Notes: generated by a model not told the origin, from the sequence alone. DNA of 64,000 nucleotides from Pararhizobium_B sp963760965 (GCA_963760965.1 CAVXEW010000008.1:62001-126000), one strand, 5' to 3'. Positions 35,284 to 44,994 are shown, numbered from the stretch's first letter. A program made the numbers and translations.

Positions 35284-36214
35284 ATGCAAACAAAACCGTA
35301 CCGGATCGGAACCCGCGCCAGCCCGCTGGCGCTTGCGCAGGCGCACGAGGCGCGCGACAGGATGATGGCGGCCCACGGGCTCCCCGAGGAGGCGTTCGAG
35401 ATCGTCGTCCTGTCGACACGCGGGGACCGGGTGACCGATCGTCCCCTGGCGGAGATCGGCGGCAAGGGGCTCTTCACGCTGGAGCTGGAGGAACAGCTTT
35501 CCGACGGCCGCCTCGATCTGGCCGTGCATTCCTCGAAGGACATGCCGACGGTGCTCCCCGAGGGGCTTCACCTTTCGGCCTTCCTCGAGAGGGCGGACGT
35601 GCGCGACGCCTTCATCGGCCGGACCGCGAAGCGGCTCATGGACCTGCCCGCGAGGGCCGTCGTCGGCTCGTCCTCGCTTCGCCGCCAGGCACTGATCCTC
35701 ACTCTGCGTCCCGACATACATGTCATCCCGTTCCGCGGCTCCGTGCAGACCCGTCTGCGCAAGCTCGACGAGGAGCAGGCGGAGGCGACGCTCCTGGCCG
35801 CCGCCGGTCTCGAGCGGCTGGAGATGCTGGACGTCGCCACCGAGTTTCTCGATCCCGAAGCCTTCCCGCCTGCCCTTGGCCAGGGCGCGATCTGCATTGA
35901 GAGCCGCCGAAACGACCCCGCGTACCGCCGCGCTCGTCGATGCCGTCGACCATCGCGACAGTCATCTGGCGCTCGATTGCGAGCGAGCGTTTCTCGCCGC
36001 CCTCGACGGCTCCTGCCGAACGCCGATTGCCGGCCTTGCCCGCATCGACGGCGAACGGATTTCATTCTCCGGCATGATCCTGACGCCGGACGGCAAGAAA
36101 ACGCACCGGATTCGCCGCGAGGGCCGCACCTGCGATGCTCAGGAGATCGGGCGAGAAGCGGGCGAGGCACTTCGCGCGGAGGCCGGGACGGGCTTCTTCG
36201 AGAGCTGGGCATGA
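35284..36214 (+). CDS. hemC: Porphobilinogen deaminase (hydroxymethylbilane synthase), one frame break
   Basis: About 309 residues after repair. Polymerises four porphobilinogen units to hydroxymethylbilane in haem synthesis. RIGTRASPLALAQAHE, STRGDRVTDRPLAEIGGKG, HSSKDMPT, the Arg-rich GSSSLRRQA and, after the break, GSCRTPIAG with the Cys (about 242) that carries the dipyrromethane cofactor. The CCCC at 35916-35919 has one base too many; removal joins RRNDP to RTAALVDAVD. The stop TGA overlaps the hemD ATG. Confidence 0.93.
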
Positions 36215-36960
36215 CGGCAGGGCGTGTCCTCGTGACCCGGCCGGAGCCCGGTGCCAGCAGCACGGCCGACCGGTTGGCCGGGCTGGGCCTCGATCCGGTG
36301 AAGCTGCCCGTCGCGCGCGCAGAACTCTCCTCGTCGGCCCTCGCCGCGGCGCTTGACGGAAGATGGGCGGCGCTCGCCGTCACAAGCGGCAACGCGGTCC
36401 GTGCCCTGGAGTCCCATTCGGAAGCGGTTGTCGCGTGGAGCGCTCTGCCGCTGTTCGCCGTGGGGGAGCAGACGGCCCTGCTCGCCCGGCGGGCGGGCTT
36501 CGAACGCGCGGAGGCCGCCGGCGGCACTTCCAGCGCCCTTGCCGCCAGGATCGCCGCTGCGGCGAGAGAAGGCGCTCTCGCGGCAGATATGCCGCTCCTC
36601 TACTGTGCCGGAACGACGCGCACGGTGGAATTCGAGCAAGCGCTGCAACGGGCCGCAATACCATTCGCAGTGGCCGAGTGTTATTCGATGCAGTCGATTT
36701 CCCATCCGCCCGCGGCGCTGGCTCAACTTCTGGCCGAGCCGTTCGAGGCCGCCTTGTTCTATTCGCGCGAGACGGCCGTCTCGTTCTTTCGTCTTATGGC
36801 CGCTACCGGCCAGATGGATCATTTTCGCGCACGCCGCATTGTCTGTCTGAGCGACAGGGTGGTGACGGGCCTGCCTGTGCACCTGCGGTCGGCGGCCGCG
36901 GCGCCTGGCCGCCCATCGGAAGATGCAATTCTTGAAATGCTCGCTGCAATGCGAAGATGA
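36211..36960 (+). CDS. hemD: Uroporphyrinogen-III synthase
   Basis: 249 residues. Cyclises hydroxymethylbilane to uroporphyrinogen III. HemD is poorly conserved; seen here are VLVTRPEPGASSTADRLAGL at the N-terminus, AVTSGNAVRAL, LYCAGTTRTVEFEQAL, the FYSRETAVSFFRLM segment and VCLSDRVVTGL near the end. ATG 36211 overlaps hemC by 4 bp (ATGA). The uncorrected hemC frame runs into hemD, a false fusion. Part of hemC-hemD-mitofilin-hemY. Confidence 0.9.
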   Translation: MTAGRVLVTRPEPGASSTADRLAGLGLDPVKLPVARAELSSSALAAALDGRWAALAVTSGNAVRALESHSEAVVAWSALPLFAVGEQTALLARRAGFERAEAAGGTSSALAARIAAAAREGALAADMPLLYCAGTTRTVEFEQALQRAAIPFAVAECYSMQSISHPPAALAQLLAEPFEAALFYSRETAVSFFRLMAATGQMDHFRARRIVCLSDRVVTGLPVHLRSAAAAPGRPSEDAILEMLAAMRR

Positions 36961-37045
36961 ACCGATGAATCCTGCCGAGACGGTTTCCGTTTGAGGCTAA
37001 GCTGTTCTACGATTGCCGGACGGTACTGGTGCGAAAGGAAAATTC

Positions 37046-38398
37046 ATGGCGCAAGGCAGGCCCCCCCGCCGTTCGAAAGGAAAATCCAATCCGGTGACGA
37101 TCGATCTCGAAGCGGAGAAGAACGCCGAAAGTACCGATACGGAAACCGGAAAGGCTTCCGCAAGCGACGACGGCGTGGCCGACACCGGTGCCGAAGTTCC
37201 TGCGGGCGACCCCGAGAACAGGACGGAGGAGCGCCCTGCCGAGGAGAACCAGCACGGGGAAAGCCTCGGACATCAGCCGACGGAAGCCGCCGGAACGGCT
37301 TCGCCAGGGACAGGGGATGCGGAGGCCTCTGCGGCGAACGACCAGACGCCCTCGCCCGGGCCTCGCGAAAAGGCGCAGACCGCCGCCGTGAATCCGGGTG
37401 GTTCCCGCGAACGGGACGCAGACACGGTCCGAGGACCTGCCGGAGAGGCGGCCGGCTCGGGCGGCCGCAACTTCGTCGCCGGGCTCGTCGGGGGCGTCGT
37501 CGTCGTCGCTCTCGCCTTCGGGCTGGAAGCGGCCGGGGTTCTGCCTGCGCCGGGCGGCAACCAGTCCGCTGCGACCGCATCGAAGGTTGCCGCTCTCGGC
37601 AATGAGGTCGATGCGCTCGGCAAGTCGGTCGCCGGCCTGAAAGACAGTCCGCCGCAGGCCGCGGAAGGAGTTTCAAACGCCGTCGACGCGCTGCAGGCGA
37701 AGGTGAGCGGTCTCTCCGACAGGCTGGACAAGCTGGAGAGCGCCAGCGGCACGCCGTCGGGCGCCAGTGCCTCCGAGATTTCGGACCTCAAGAATGGCCT
37801 TTCGCAGGCCAATTCGCGCATAGACCAGCTGTCCAGTTCCGTGGACGCCCTCGGCTCGAAGGTCGCAGGAGCCGGCAAGGAGAGCCGCCTCGCTGCAATC
37901 GTCGCGGCAACCGCCCTGAAATCGTCAATTGATCGCGGCGGTCCGTTCGCTGCGGAATTGAAGGTTTACGAGAGTGTCGCGACGAACGACCAGGTTTCTG
38001 CGCGACTGAAGGACATTGCCGATGCCGGTGTCCGCTCGCGCGAGCAGCTCGTCCGGGAGTTCGGGGATACTGCAGATGCAATTCTTTCTGCCGTACGCGG
38101 AAACGGGGAGAACACCGGGCTGTTCGACCGGCTAGTCAACAGCGCGCGCTCCGTGGTGAAGATCCGGCCGACCGGAAATGTCTCGGGCAATTCGCCGTCG
38201 GCGATCGTCGCGCGCATGGAAACCATGCTGAAGGCGGGCAACCTCAAGGGCGTCGTCGACGAGTGGTCCTCGCTGCCCGCCCCCGGGCAGAAGGCCTCGC
38301 AGTCGTTTATCGACCAGGTGAAGAAACGCATGATCGCACTGCAAGCGGCTGATGGCGCGCTGCAGGATGCCATGTCATCGACAGACAAACAGGGCTGA
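37046..38398 (+). CDS. Mitofilin-like inner-membrane protein (COG4223)
   Basis: 450 residues. A long acidic, Ala/Glu/Gly-rich cytosolic N-terminus (residues 1-150) is followed by one membrane helix (NFVAGLVGGVVVVALAFGL), then a coiled-coil region (repeated LSDRLDKLES and ISDLKNGLSQANSRIDQLSS) and a C-terminal helical domain (QSFIDQVKKRMIALQA). This is the alphaproteobacterial relative of the mitochondrial crista protein Mic60, always next to hem genes. Presumed role in envelope or intracytoplasmic membrane shaping. ATG 37046 follows AAAGGAAAA. Confidence 0.85.
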   Translation: MAQGRPPRRSKGKSNPVTIDLEAEKNAESTDTETGKASASDDGVADTGAEVPAGDPENRTEERPAEENQHGESLGHQPTEAAGTASPGTGDAEASAANDQTPSPGPREKAQTAAVNPGGSRERDADTVRGPAGEAAGSGGRNFVAGLVGGVVVVALAFGLEAAGVLPAPGGNQSAATASKVAALGNEVDALGKSVAGLKDSPPQAAEGVSNAVDALQAKVSGLSDRLDKLESASGTPSGASASEISDLKNGLSQANSRIDQLSSSVDALGSKVAGAGKESRLAAIVAATALKSSIDRGGPFAAELKVYESVATNDQVSARLKDIADAGVRSREQLVREFGDTADAILSAVRGNGENTGLFDRLVNSARSVVKIRPTGNVSGNSPSAIVARMETMLKAGNLKGVVDEWSSLPAPGQKASQSFIDQVKKRMIALQAADGALQDAMSSTDKQG

Positions 38399-38412
38399 GA
38401 GCGCAAGACCAA

Positions 38413-40293
38413 ATGATCCGACTTCTGATTTTCGTCATTTTCGTCCTCGCGCTCGGTGGCGGCTTCGCCTGGCTTGCGGACCGGCCGGGCGACATGGTCA
38501 TCACCTGGCAGGGCCAGCAGATCGAGATGTCTCTCATGGTCGCGGTGTCGCTGGTGGTCGCGCTGATCGCGACGATCCTTATCGCCTGGTGGCTGATCCG
38601 CACGATCTGGACCTCGCCGCGCATTCTTCGGCGGCATTTCCGCGCGCGCAAGCGCGATCGCGGGTATCAGGCGCTTTCCACCGGCCTCATTGCCGCGGGG
38701 GCCGGCGATGCGGTGACGGCACGCAGGATGAACAAGCGCACCAAGGGCCTGCTCAGCCCCCGCCAGGAACCGCTGATACACCTGTTGGAGGCTCAGACGG
38801 CACTGATCGAAGGCGATCACGCAGCGGCACGTGCCAAGTTCGAAAGAATGGCCGACGATCCCGAGACGCGCGAACTCGCGTTGCGTGGGCTCTACCTCGA
38901 GGCTCGGCGGATGGGCGAGGAAGAGGCGGCGCGCCACTACGCCGAGCGCGCTGTAGAAGCGGCGCCGCAACTTCCCTGGGCAGCACAGGCCTCACTGGAA
39001 TTCCGAAGCCGCGAGGGCGACTGGGACGGCGCCCTGCGCCTGCTCGAGAAGCAGCGCATGGCCCGCATCGTCAAGCGCGAGGAGGCAGACCGGAAGAAGG
39101 CGGTGCTGCTCGCCGCCCGCGCCATGCAACGCATCGACGGCGATTCGCACGGCGCCCGCGACGATGCGCTGGAGGCCGTCCGCCTCGCCCCCGACCTGGT
39201 TCCTGCGGCCGTCACCGCTGCACGGGCGCTGTTCCGCGAAGACAACCTGCGCAAGGGCTCGAAGCTTCTTGAGAAGGCCTGGAAGACCGATCCGCACCCG
39301 GAGATCGCCGCGGCGTACGTCCGTGCGCGGATCGGGGATTCCGTACTCGACCGGCTGAAGCGCGCCGAGAAGCTCGAAGCCCTGAAACCGAACCACATCG
39401 AATCGCTCCTCGCAGTTGCGCACGCGGCGCTCGACGCACAACAGTTCGGCCGGGCCCGCGAGAAGGCGGAAGCCGCGGCACGGCAGGAATCGCGTGAAGG
39501 CATCTACCTGCTGCTCGCCGACATCGAGGAAGCCGAGACCGGAGACCAGGGCCGCGTCCGGCACTGGCTCTCGCAGGCTGTGCGCGCCGGCCGCGACCCG
39601 GCCTGGACGGCCGATGGCTACGTCTCCGAGAAATGGGCACCGGTCTCGCCTGTCACCGGCAGGCTCGACGCCTTCGTCTGGCGGGTGCCGCTTTCGCAAC
39701 TGGCGCAGCCGGTCGAGGAGACACGGAGCGGCGACAACCAGGCCGAACACGCAATCCGTACACTGCCGCCGGTGCGCGCCCAGCAGGCGGAGCCTGCCGG
39801 AAGCCGGGAAGAATCGGCTGCCGCCGTCGATGCGGAAGTCTTCGACGGGGAAGCTGCTCCGGCTGCGGCGACCAAAGGCCCCTCGGTCACGCAGCCCGCC
39901 GGCAGGCCATCGTCCTCGCCCGGAGCCGAGGCAAGCGGCGATGCCGAGGCGCGTTCGGGAACCGATGCCCCGGCAAAGTCTGCGACGGAGGGCAATGCCG
40001 GACCAGACGCAGGCGCGCCCGATGGAAAGCCGGAAGTGTCCGGCAACTCGGCGCACGATGCGACATCGCGGGCGGCGCGGACGGCGACCTCGCAACAGGA
40101 GCAAGGCCCTCCAGCCCCCGCCGGCGACGACGCCAGGCGCGACGCCGCCCGACCGCCCCTTGATGGCGAGTTGGTGCCGCCTGCGCGCCGCGCGCAGCAG
40201 GAGGACAATTCGTTCAGGCGTCCGCCGGACGACCCGGGTGTCGATGCGGACGACACCGCGCCGCCCGGAAAACCGCGCTTCCGTTTGTTCTGA
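38413..40293 (+). CDS. hemY: HemY-like membrane TPR protein
   Basis: 626 residues. Two N-terminal membrane helices (IFVIFVLALGGGFAWL and LMVAVSLVVALIATILIAWW) precede the HemY_N domain and TPR-type helices to about residue 430; the last 190 residues are a low-complexity Ala/Pro/Glu/Asp tail (SSSPGAEASGDAEARSGTDA and similar), disordered. HemY_N proteins belong to the late haem pathway or its membrane organisation, exact role unclear (not protoporphyrinogen oxidase of Bacillus). Starts 14 bp after the mitofilin gene. Confidence 0.85.
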   Translation: MIRLLIFVIFVLALGGGFAWLADRPGDMVITWQGQQIEMSLMVAVSLVVALIATILIAWWLIRTIWTSPRILRRHFRARKRDRGYQALSTGLIAAGAGDAVTARRMNKRTKGLLSPRQEPLIHLLEAQTALIEGDHAAARAKFERMADDPETRELALRGLYLEARRMGEEEAARHYAERAVEAAPQLPWAAQASLEFRSREGDWDGALRLLEKQRMARIVKREEADRKKAVLLAARAMQRIDGDSHGARDDALEAVRLAPDLVPAAVTAARALFREDNLRKGSKLLEKAWKTDPHPEIAAAYVRARIGDSVLDRLKRAEKLEALKPNHIESLLAVAHAALDAQQFGRAREKAEAAARQESREGIYLLLADIEEAETGDQGRVRHWLSQAVRAGRDPAWTADGYVSEKWAPVSPVTGRLDAFVWRVPLSQLAQPVEETRSGDNQAEHAIRTLPPVRAQQAEPAGSREESAAAVDAEVFDGEAAPAAATKGPSVTQPAGRPSSSPGAEASGDAEARSGTDAPAKSATEGNAGPDAGAPDGKPEVSGNSAHDATSRAARTATSQQEQGPPAPAGDDARRDAARPPLDGELVPPARRAQQEDNSFRRPPDDPGVDADDTAPPGKPRFRLF

Positions 40294-40361
40294 AACGCAC
40301 CTGCGCTATGTAGCTTCGGGAAAAGCTCGATCAGACCGGCATACAAGGGGCAGCAAGCGAC

Positions 40362-40847
40362 ATGTTCGACCGTATCCAGCAGTTTCTCCGGTCCGTCACC
40401 GGGGACGACGAGCGGAGGACGGAATTCACGCGCGAGGATCCGCGCGTCGCCATGGCGGCCCTCTTCCACCACATCATCGAGGCCGACGGTGTCGTGAATG
40501 AAAGCGAGACCCGCACCCTTCGCAACGTACTCAGGCAGGAGCTCGAACTCGAGGACGGCGAGTTGCAGGACTTGCTGAAGGCGGGTCAGAGAGCCGACGA
40601 CGAGGCGGTGGACCTCTATCACTTCACCAGTGTCCTGAAGCGTTCCTTCGACGCCCGGCAGCGCGTCGACTTCATCGAGCTTCTCTGGGAACTGGTCTAC
40701 GCCGACGGCGTCAGGGACGAACTCGAAGACAACACGGTCTGGCGGATTGCCGAATTGCTCGGCGTTTCCGGCCGTGATCGTGTCCTGATGCGGCTGCACG
40801 TGGCCGAACGCCTCCAGGACGGCGGGTCGAAAGACGAGGACGCCTGA
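40362..40847 (+). CDS. TerB-family protein
   Basis: 161 residues in one TerB-like all-helical domain: HIIEADGVVNESETRTLRNVL, FTSVLKRSFDARQRVDFIEL and YADGVRDELEDNTVWRIAELLGV, with Asp-x-x-Asp/Glu metal-like sites in the DGVVNE and DGVRDE loops. TerB proteins are linked to tellurite resistance and stress, but as a lone gene here function is unknown. AAGGGG precedes ATG. The GATase gene follows with a 1-bp gap. Confidence 0.88.
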   Translation: MFDRIQQFLRSVTGDDERRTEFTREDPRVAMAALFHHIIEADGVVNESETRTLRNVLRQELELEDGELQDLLKAGQRADDEAVDLYHFTSVLKRSFDARQRVDFIELLWELVYADGVRDELEDNTVWRIAELLGVSGRDRVLMRLHVAERLQDGGSKDEDA

Positions 40848-40848
40848 C

Positions 40849-41586
40849 GTGACGGAAGCTCCGGGCCGCCGCGCCCGCCGCATCCTCGTTATCCTTCACC
40901 AGGAGACGTCCAGCCCGGGTCGGGTCGGGCAGATGCTCGCTGCGAAGGGTTTCGAGCTCGACATGCGCCGCCCCGTGTTTGGAGAGAAGCTGCCGACGAC
41001 GCTGGCCGGCCATGCGGGGGCCGTGATCTTTGGAGGCCCGATGAGCGCCAACGATCGCGAGCCGTTCATCTCCCGCGAGATCGACTGGCTGAAGGTGCCG
41101 CTGGAGGAGAACAAGCCGTTCCTCGGCATCTGCCTCGGAGCCCAGATGCTGGTACGTCATCTGGGGGGTGTCGTCTCGACGCCGCCAGGGGGAAATGCCG
41201 AGATCGGTTGGTATCCGCTCGAGTCGACCGTTGCCGGTCGTGCGCTCTTTGACTGGCCGAGCATGGTCTACCAGTTCCACCGCGAGGGTTTCGAACTTCC
41301 GGCGGGCGCCGCACTGCTGGCACGCGGCGCAGGGACCTATCCGAACCAGGCCTTCCGCTACGGCGAAAGGGCATGGGGCCTTCAGTTCCACGCGGAACTC
41401 ACGCAGATGATGATGCAGAAATGGGTCGTTCATGGCGCCAGCCGGTTCGAGCTTCCCGGCGCCCAGGCTGGCCGTGCCCATCTGGAAGGGCGCATGCGCT
41501 ACGACGCCCCGCTCCGCCGCTGGCTCTCGGAATTTCTCGACCACGTGTTCCAGCCGGAGCCGGCCCTCGTCATTGAACGAACGTGA
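40849..41586 (+). CDS. Class I glutamine amidotransferase domain protein
   Basis: 245 residues. Nucleophile elbow FLGICLGAQML with Cys95 and catalytic His in GLQFHAEL (about residue 185), followed by Glu. Resembles the GuaA-type stand-alone amidotransferase (GMP synthase-like) family, seen in rhizobia beside terB; the acceptor substrate is unknown. Start is GTG 40849, one base after the terB stop, with the ribosome site inside terB (GACGAGGACG). Confidence 0.85.
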   Translation: MTEAPGRRARRILVILHQETSSPGRVGQMLAAKGFELDMRRPVFGEKLPTTLAGHAGAVIFGGPMSANDREPFISREIDWLKVPLEENKPFLGICLGAQMLVRHLGGVVSTPPGGNAEIGWYPLESTVAGRALFDWPSMVYQFHREGFELPAGAALLARGAGTYPNQAFRYGERAWGLQFHAELTQMMMQKWVVHGASRFELPGAQAGRAHLEGRMRYDAPLRRWLSEFLDHVFQPEPALVIERT

Positions 41587-41598
41587 CCCCTTGCCGGC

Positions 41599-42843
41599 TT
41601 ACTCCGAGATCTGCCGGGTCAGCGCCTGTATTCGCCGCAGCTTCGGGAAGAGAATGGCCCAGAGCCCGGCGACAGCAAGCGTCCCGAAACCGCCGACGAC
41701 GACCGCCGGAACCGCGCCGATGAGGGCGGCCATGCCGCCTGCGCGGAATTCGCCGAGCTCGTTCGACGCTCCGACGAAGACCTGGTTCACGGCGCTGACC
41801 CTGCCTCGCAGTTCGTCGGGCGTCCAGAGCTGGATCAGCGTCTGCCGGACATAGACGGAGATCATGTCTGCGGCACCCATGGCGATCAGTGCCGCGACGG
41901 AGAGCCAGACGACCTTCGACAGACCGAAGACGATCGTTCCGGCACCGAAGACGGCCACCGCGATGAGCATCGCGTGGCCCGCCCCGCGCCGGATCGGCCG
42001 CGCCGTCAGCACCATCGCCATGCAGATCGCGCCGATCCCCGGTCCGGCCCGAAGCATGCCCAGTCCCCAGGGGCCGAGATGAAGGACGTCCCGCGCGAAG
42101 ACCGGCATCAGCGCCACCGCTCCGCCAAGCAGCACGGCGAACATGTCCAGGGAGATCGCGCCGAGCACGATCTTCTCGCGCGAGATGTAGCGGAAGCCCG
42201 CCGACAGCGTCTGCCAGCTCTGAACCTGCCGCTTCGTCTTCTGCGCCGGCTTCGGGACCATCGCCACGGCAAGCACGGCGCCCGCGAAGAGGACGAGGCT
42301 CACGACATAGGGTGTCATCGCCGAAACGCCGTAGAGCAGGCCGCCGGCGACAGGTCCGACGATCGACGCCGTCTGCCACGAGGTCGAGTTCCAGGCGATC
42401 GCGTTCGGCAGGTCCTGCTCCGGGACGAGGTTGGGCGCAAGCGACTGGGAGGCCGGTCCGAAGAAGGCCCGCGAGACGCCGAGCACGACAAGAACGGCAA
42501 AGATCGGCAGCACGGACGAAAGCCCGGCGAAAGTGAAGAGCACCAGTGCTATGGCGCAGCCGAGCGAGACGAACTCGCAGACGATCATGATCGCGCGACG
42601 GCCGAACTGGTCGGCGATCGTGCCCGTGACGAGGGTCAGGAGCAGCGCCGGCATGAACTGGGTCAGGCCGATAAGGCCGAGGTCGAAGGGTTCGCGGGTG
42701 ATGTCGTAGACCTGCCAGCCCACCGAAACGCTGATGACCTCCATGGCGAAGGTCTCGAAGAAGCGCGACAGGAAATAGAGCGCATAGGGGCGGTGGCGAA
42801 AGGCGGCGTAGCGGTCTGCTGCGTCGGCAACGGGCGAGGTCAT
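41599..42843 (-). CDS. MFS transporter (EntS/MdtG-like exporter class)
   Basis: 414 residues with twelve hydrophobic helices. Motifs include GLIGLTQFMPALLLTLVTGT in helix 2, the loop IADQFGRRAIMIVCE (MFS motif A form), GPASQSLAPNLV and LMGAADMISVYVRQTLIQL-type segments. The arrangement matches the enterobactin/drug exporter-like MFS (MFS_3). Substrate unknown. Convergent with the GATase gene. Confidence 0.85.
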   Translation of the reverse strand: MTSPVADAADRYAAFRHRPYALYFLSRFFETFAMEVISVSVGWQVYDITREPFDLGLIGLTQFMPALLLTLVTGTIADQFGRRAIMIVCEFVSLGCAIALVLFTFAGLSSVLPIFAVLVVLGVSRAFFGPASQSLAPNLVPEQDLPNAIAWNSTSWQTASIVGPVAGGLLYGVSAMTPYVVSLVLFAGAVLAVAMVPKPAQKTKRQVQSWQTLSAGFRYISREKIVLGAISLDMFAVLLGGAVALMPVFARDVLHLGPWGLGMLRAGPGIGAICMAMVLTARPIRRGAGHAMLIAVAVFGAGTIVFGLSKVVWLSVAALIAMGAADMISVYVRQTLIQLWTPDELRGRVSAVNQVFVGASNELGEFRAGGMAALIGAVPAVVVGGFGTLAVAGLWAILFPKLRRIQALTRQISE

Positions 42844-42993
42844 GGGAGCACTTCCGGCAGGATCGGCAATGAATAGCCGCGCAGGCCCCGGAATGCCACC
42901 TGAATTTCGCCCGCGCCTCCTCCGCGGCGGCGGGACACTTGCCGTCGACCGGTCAAGTGGCTACATGTCCCCCGTCAAAACGCGGAGACCCAC

Positions 42994-43284
42994 ATGCTTG
43001 CCCTATTCCAGACGATCGATCTGGCCCTCAGCATCTATACCTGGATCATCATCGCCAGCGCGATCTTCTCGTGGCTCTACGCGTTCAACGTCGTCAATTC
43101 GCGCAACCAGTTCGTCGGCATGATCGGAGACTTCCTCTTCAAGGCGACCGAGCCCGCATTGCGGCCGATCCGCCGCATCCTGCCCGATCTCGGCGGGCTG
43201 GACATCTCACCGATCATCCTGCTCCTCGTCATCTTTTTCCTGCGCTCCTTCATGTGGAACACGATCTTCCCGATGGTGGCTTGA
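42994..43284 (+). CDS. YggT-family membrane protein
   Basis: 96 residues. Two hydrophobic segments: LFQTIDLALSIYTWIIIASA near residues 3-22 and DISPIILLLVIFFLRSFMW near 68-87, with the YggT loop KATEPALRPIRRILPDLGGL between. Linked in other bacteria to cell division and ion homeostasis. The stop TGA overlaps a TTG start of the next gene (TTGA). Confidence 0.92.
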   Translation: MLALFQTIDLALSIYTWIIIASAIFSWLYAFNVVNSRNQFVGMIGDFLFKATEPALRPIRRILPDLGGLDISPIILLLVIFFLRSFMWNTIFPMVA

Positions 43285-43613
43285 GCGGCTGGTACACCGT
43301 TCACGACGATCATGTCACGCTGGAGATCCGGCTTACGCCCGGAACCTCGCACAACGGGATCGACGGCGTGAAGGTTCTCGGCGACGGCAGGGCCGTGCTC
43401 GCGGTGCGGGTCAGGGCGAACGCCGAAAAGGGAAAGGCAAATGCCGATCTCGTGGCACTTGTCGCCCGATCTCTCGGACGTCCCAGGAGCGCGTGCCGAA
43501 TCGTCTCGGGGACGACGGCGCGCCGCAAGATTCTGAAAGTGGAGGGGAACGGTCAGGCACTCGCCGCCGCCCTCGTGAAACTCGTGGGCAAAGAGCGCGA
43601 TAGCCCGCGGTGA
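43281..43613 (+). CDS. DUF167/YggU-family protein
   Basis: 110 residues. The YggU fold: LEIRLTPGTSHNGIDGV, LAVRVRANAEKGKANADLV (the most conserved stretch) and RIVSGTTARRKILKVEG. Function unknown; often next to yggT and in cell-division operons. The start is TTG 43281, overlapping the yggT stop by 4 bp, which makes translational coupling likely; the frame is open upstream only inside yggT DNA. Confidence 0.9.
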   Translation: MSGWYTVHDDHVTLEIRLTPGTSHNGIDGVKVLGDGRAVLAVRVRANAEKGKANADLVALVARSLGRPRSACRIVSGTTARRKILKVEGNGQALAAALVKLVGKERDSPR

Positions 43614-43669
43614 CGTTGCGCCCGGCTACTCAAACCCCAGCGCGTTGGCCCCAGCGCATTGACGACGCG

Positions 43670-44203
43670 TCAGTTCTTGGCCTTGTACCTGTCGATCGCT
43701 TCGACGATGAGACGGCGGGCCGTGTCGGAATCCTGCCACCCGCCGATCTTCACCCATTTGCCGGCCTCGAGATCCTTGTAGTGCTCGAAGAAATGTTCGA
43801 TCTGCTGAAGCGTTATCTCGGGCAGGTCGCCATAGTTCTCGACCGCCTGGTAACGCTTGGTCAGATGGGTCGAGGGAACGGCTATGATCTTCTCGTCCTG
43901 CCCGGAATTGTCTTCCATGACCAGTACGCCGATCGGCCGGACATTGATGACGCAGCCAGGCACCAGTGGCCGCGTGTTGCAGATCAGGACGTCGATCGGA
44001 TCGCCGTCGTCCGACAGCGTATGGGGCACGAAGCCGTAGTTTCCGGGATAGGTCATCGGCGTGTGCAGGAAACGGTCGACCACGAGCGTGCCTGCTTCCT
44101 TGTCCATCTCGTACTTGATCGGCTGCCCGCCGACGGGCACCTCGACGATGACGTTCACGTCATGAGGAGGCTTGTCGCCGATGGAAATCGCGTCGATACG
44201 CAT
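43670..44203 (-). CDS. ppa: Inorganic pyrophosphatase, soluble family I
   Basis: 177 residues, the standard length. Hydrolyses pyrophosphate to drive biosynthesis. The signature DDGDPIDVLI carries the metal-binding Asp residues; KYEMDKEAGTLVVDRFL, YPGNYGFVPHT and TKRYQ are the other conserved blocks. ATG 44203 is the family start, with GGAG upstream; the frame continues 19 codons further without conservation. Convergent with yggU. Confidence 0.96.
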   Translation of the reverse strand: MRIDAISIGDKPPHDVNVIVEVPVGGQPIKYEMDKEAGTLVVDRFLHTPMTYPGNYGFVPHTLSDDGDPIDVLICNTRPLVPGCVINVRPIGVLVMEDNSGQDEKIIAVPSTHLTKRYQAVENYGDLPEITLQQIEHFFEHYKDLEAGKWVKIGGWQDSDTARRLIVEAIDRYKAKN

Positions 44204-44322
44204 GTCAACTCCACGCTCCAGGTCAGATGTGGTGGCGGAATAGTCCCATTGCTTCGGCAATGCAACACGACGAAGGGCGCAGCGCCGGCGACGCCGTCAC
44301 CCTGCAGGGGCTCCTGAAGCGC

Positions 44323-44830
44323 TCATGGCCAGATGAAGGCGATCTTCCTGAGGCGCTTGCGGTCGAAGGTCTCCGCCCCCTCGGCGATGTCCCTGCCGCC
44401 ACTCGCACGGTAGAATGCGACGCCGTTGTCGTTGTCTTCCAGGCACCACACGACCAGTCCCTTGCAGCCCAGGGAGCCGAGCAGGCGGCGGGCCTCGTCG
44501 AACAGCCGCCGGCCGAGACCCACGCCCTGGTATTCCGGCAACAGGTAGAGCTCGTAGATCTCACCCTCCTGAGGCAGCGCGCGCGCCCGGTTGAGGCCGA
44601 GCGTGGCATAGCCGGCGATGGTGCCGCCGACATCGAGAACGAGGATGCTGGTCGAGCCGCGGATCGCCCGTCGCCCACCATTTGTCGCCCCTCCGCTCGA
44701 TCATCGCGCGCAGGCTGCGGAACGGAATGATGCCCGTATAGGCCTGGGACCAGGCCGCCCGGTGCACGTCCGCGATTTTCAGCGCGTCTGCCGGCTCGGC
44801 CGGCCTCACATCGATCGTCAGCGTCTTCAT
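44323..44830 (-). CDS. GNAT acetyltransferase, one frame break
   Basis: About 168 residues after repair. N-terminal VRPAEPADALKIADVHRAAW and GIIPFRSLRAMIERR, then, after one extra base in the CCC at 44667-44669, ILVLDVGGTIAGYATLGLNR, EIYELYLLPEYQGVGLGRRL (acetyl-CoA loop, Gln/Arg-x-x-Gly-x-Gly/Ala) and GVAFYRASGGRDIAEG. Substrate unknown. ATG 44830 is used; a TTG two codons earlier is also possible. Without the correction, no single frame covers the domain. Confidence 0.85.
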
Positions 44831-44928
44831 GCGCAAATCCTAGCCCGCCCGCGGAATCGTGAGAATCCTGTCCCGGCCCGAGAGCGCGCTCTTCCCACAG
44901 ATATCTCCTGTGGATCATGGATGGCAGA

Positions 44929-44943
44929 TTAACGCTTTATTAA
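44929..44943 (-). promoter_or_regulatory. Second CtrA-type box, upstream of the GNAT gene
   Basis: TTAA, 7 nt, TTAA matches the full CtrA consensus and lies about 100 bp before the minus-strand GNAT start, in the 160-bp gap with the FAD oxidoreductase stop. Such boxes also arise by chance in AT-rich gaps. Confidence 0.35.
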
Positions 44944-44994
44944 CGGGTTCAGCAAGCCGTCCGATCGTAGCAGGGCAGCGATACCATCGGCGGC

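Noticed and set aside
33042..35543. A single 833-codon frame joining tsaD and gpsA
   Set aside because: Caused by a one-base insertion near the tsaD end; with correction tsaD stops at an ATGA overlap with gpsA, and gpsA then needs its own correction.
35284..36960. hemC-hemD fusion frame
   Set aside because: An extra C in hemC carries the frame into hemD. Corrected, hemC ends in an ATGA overlap with hemD as in related genomes.
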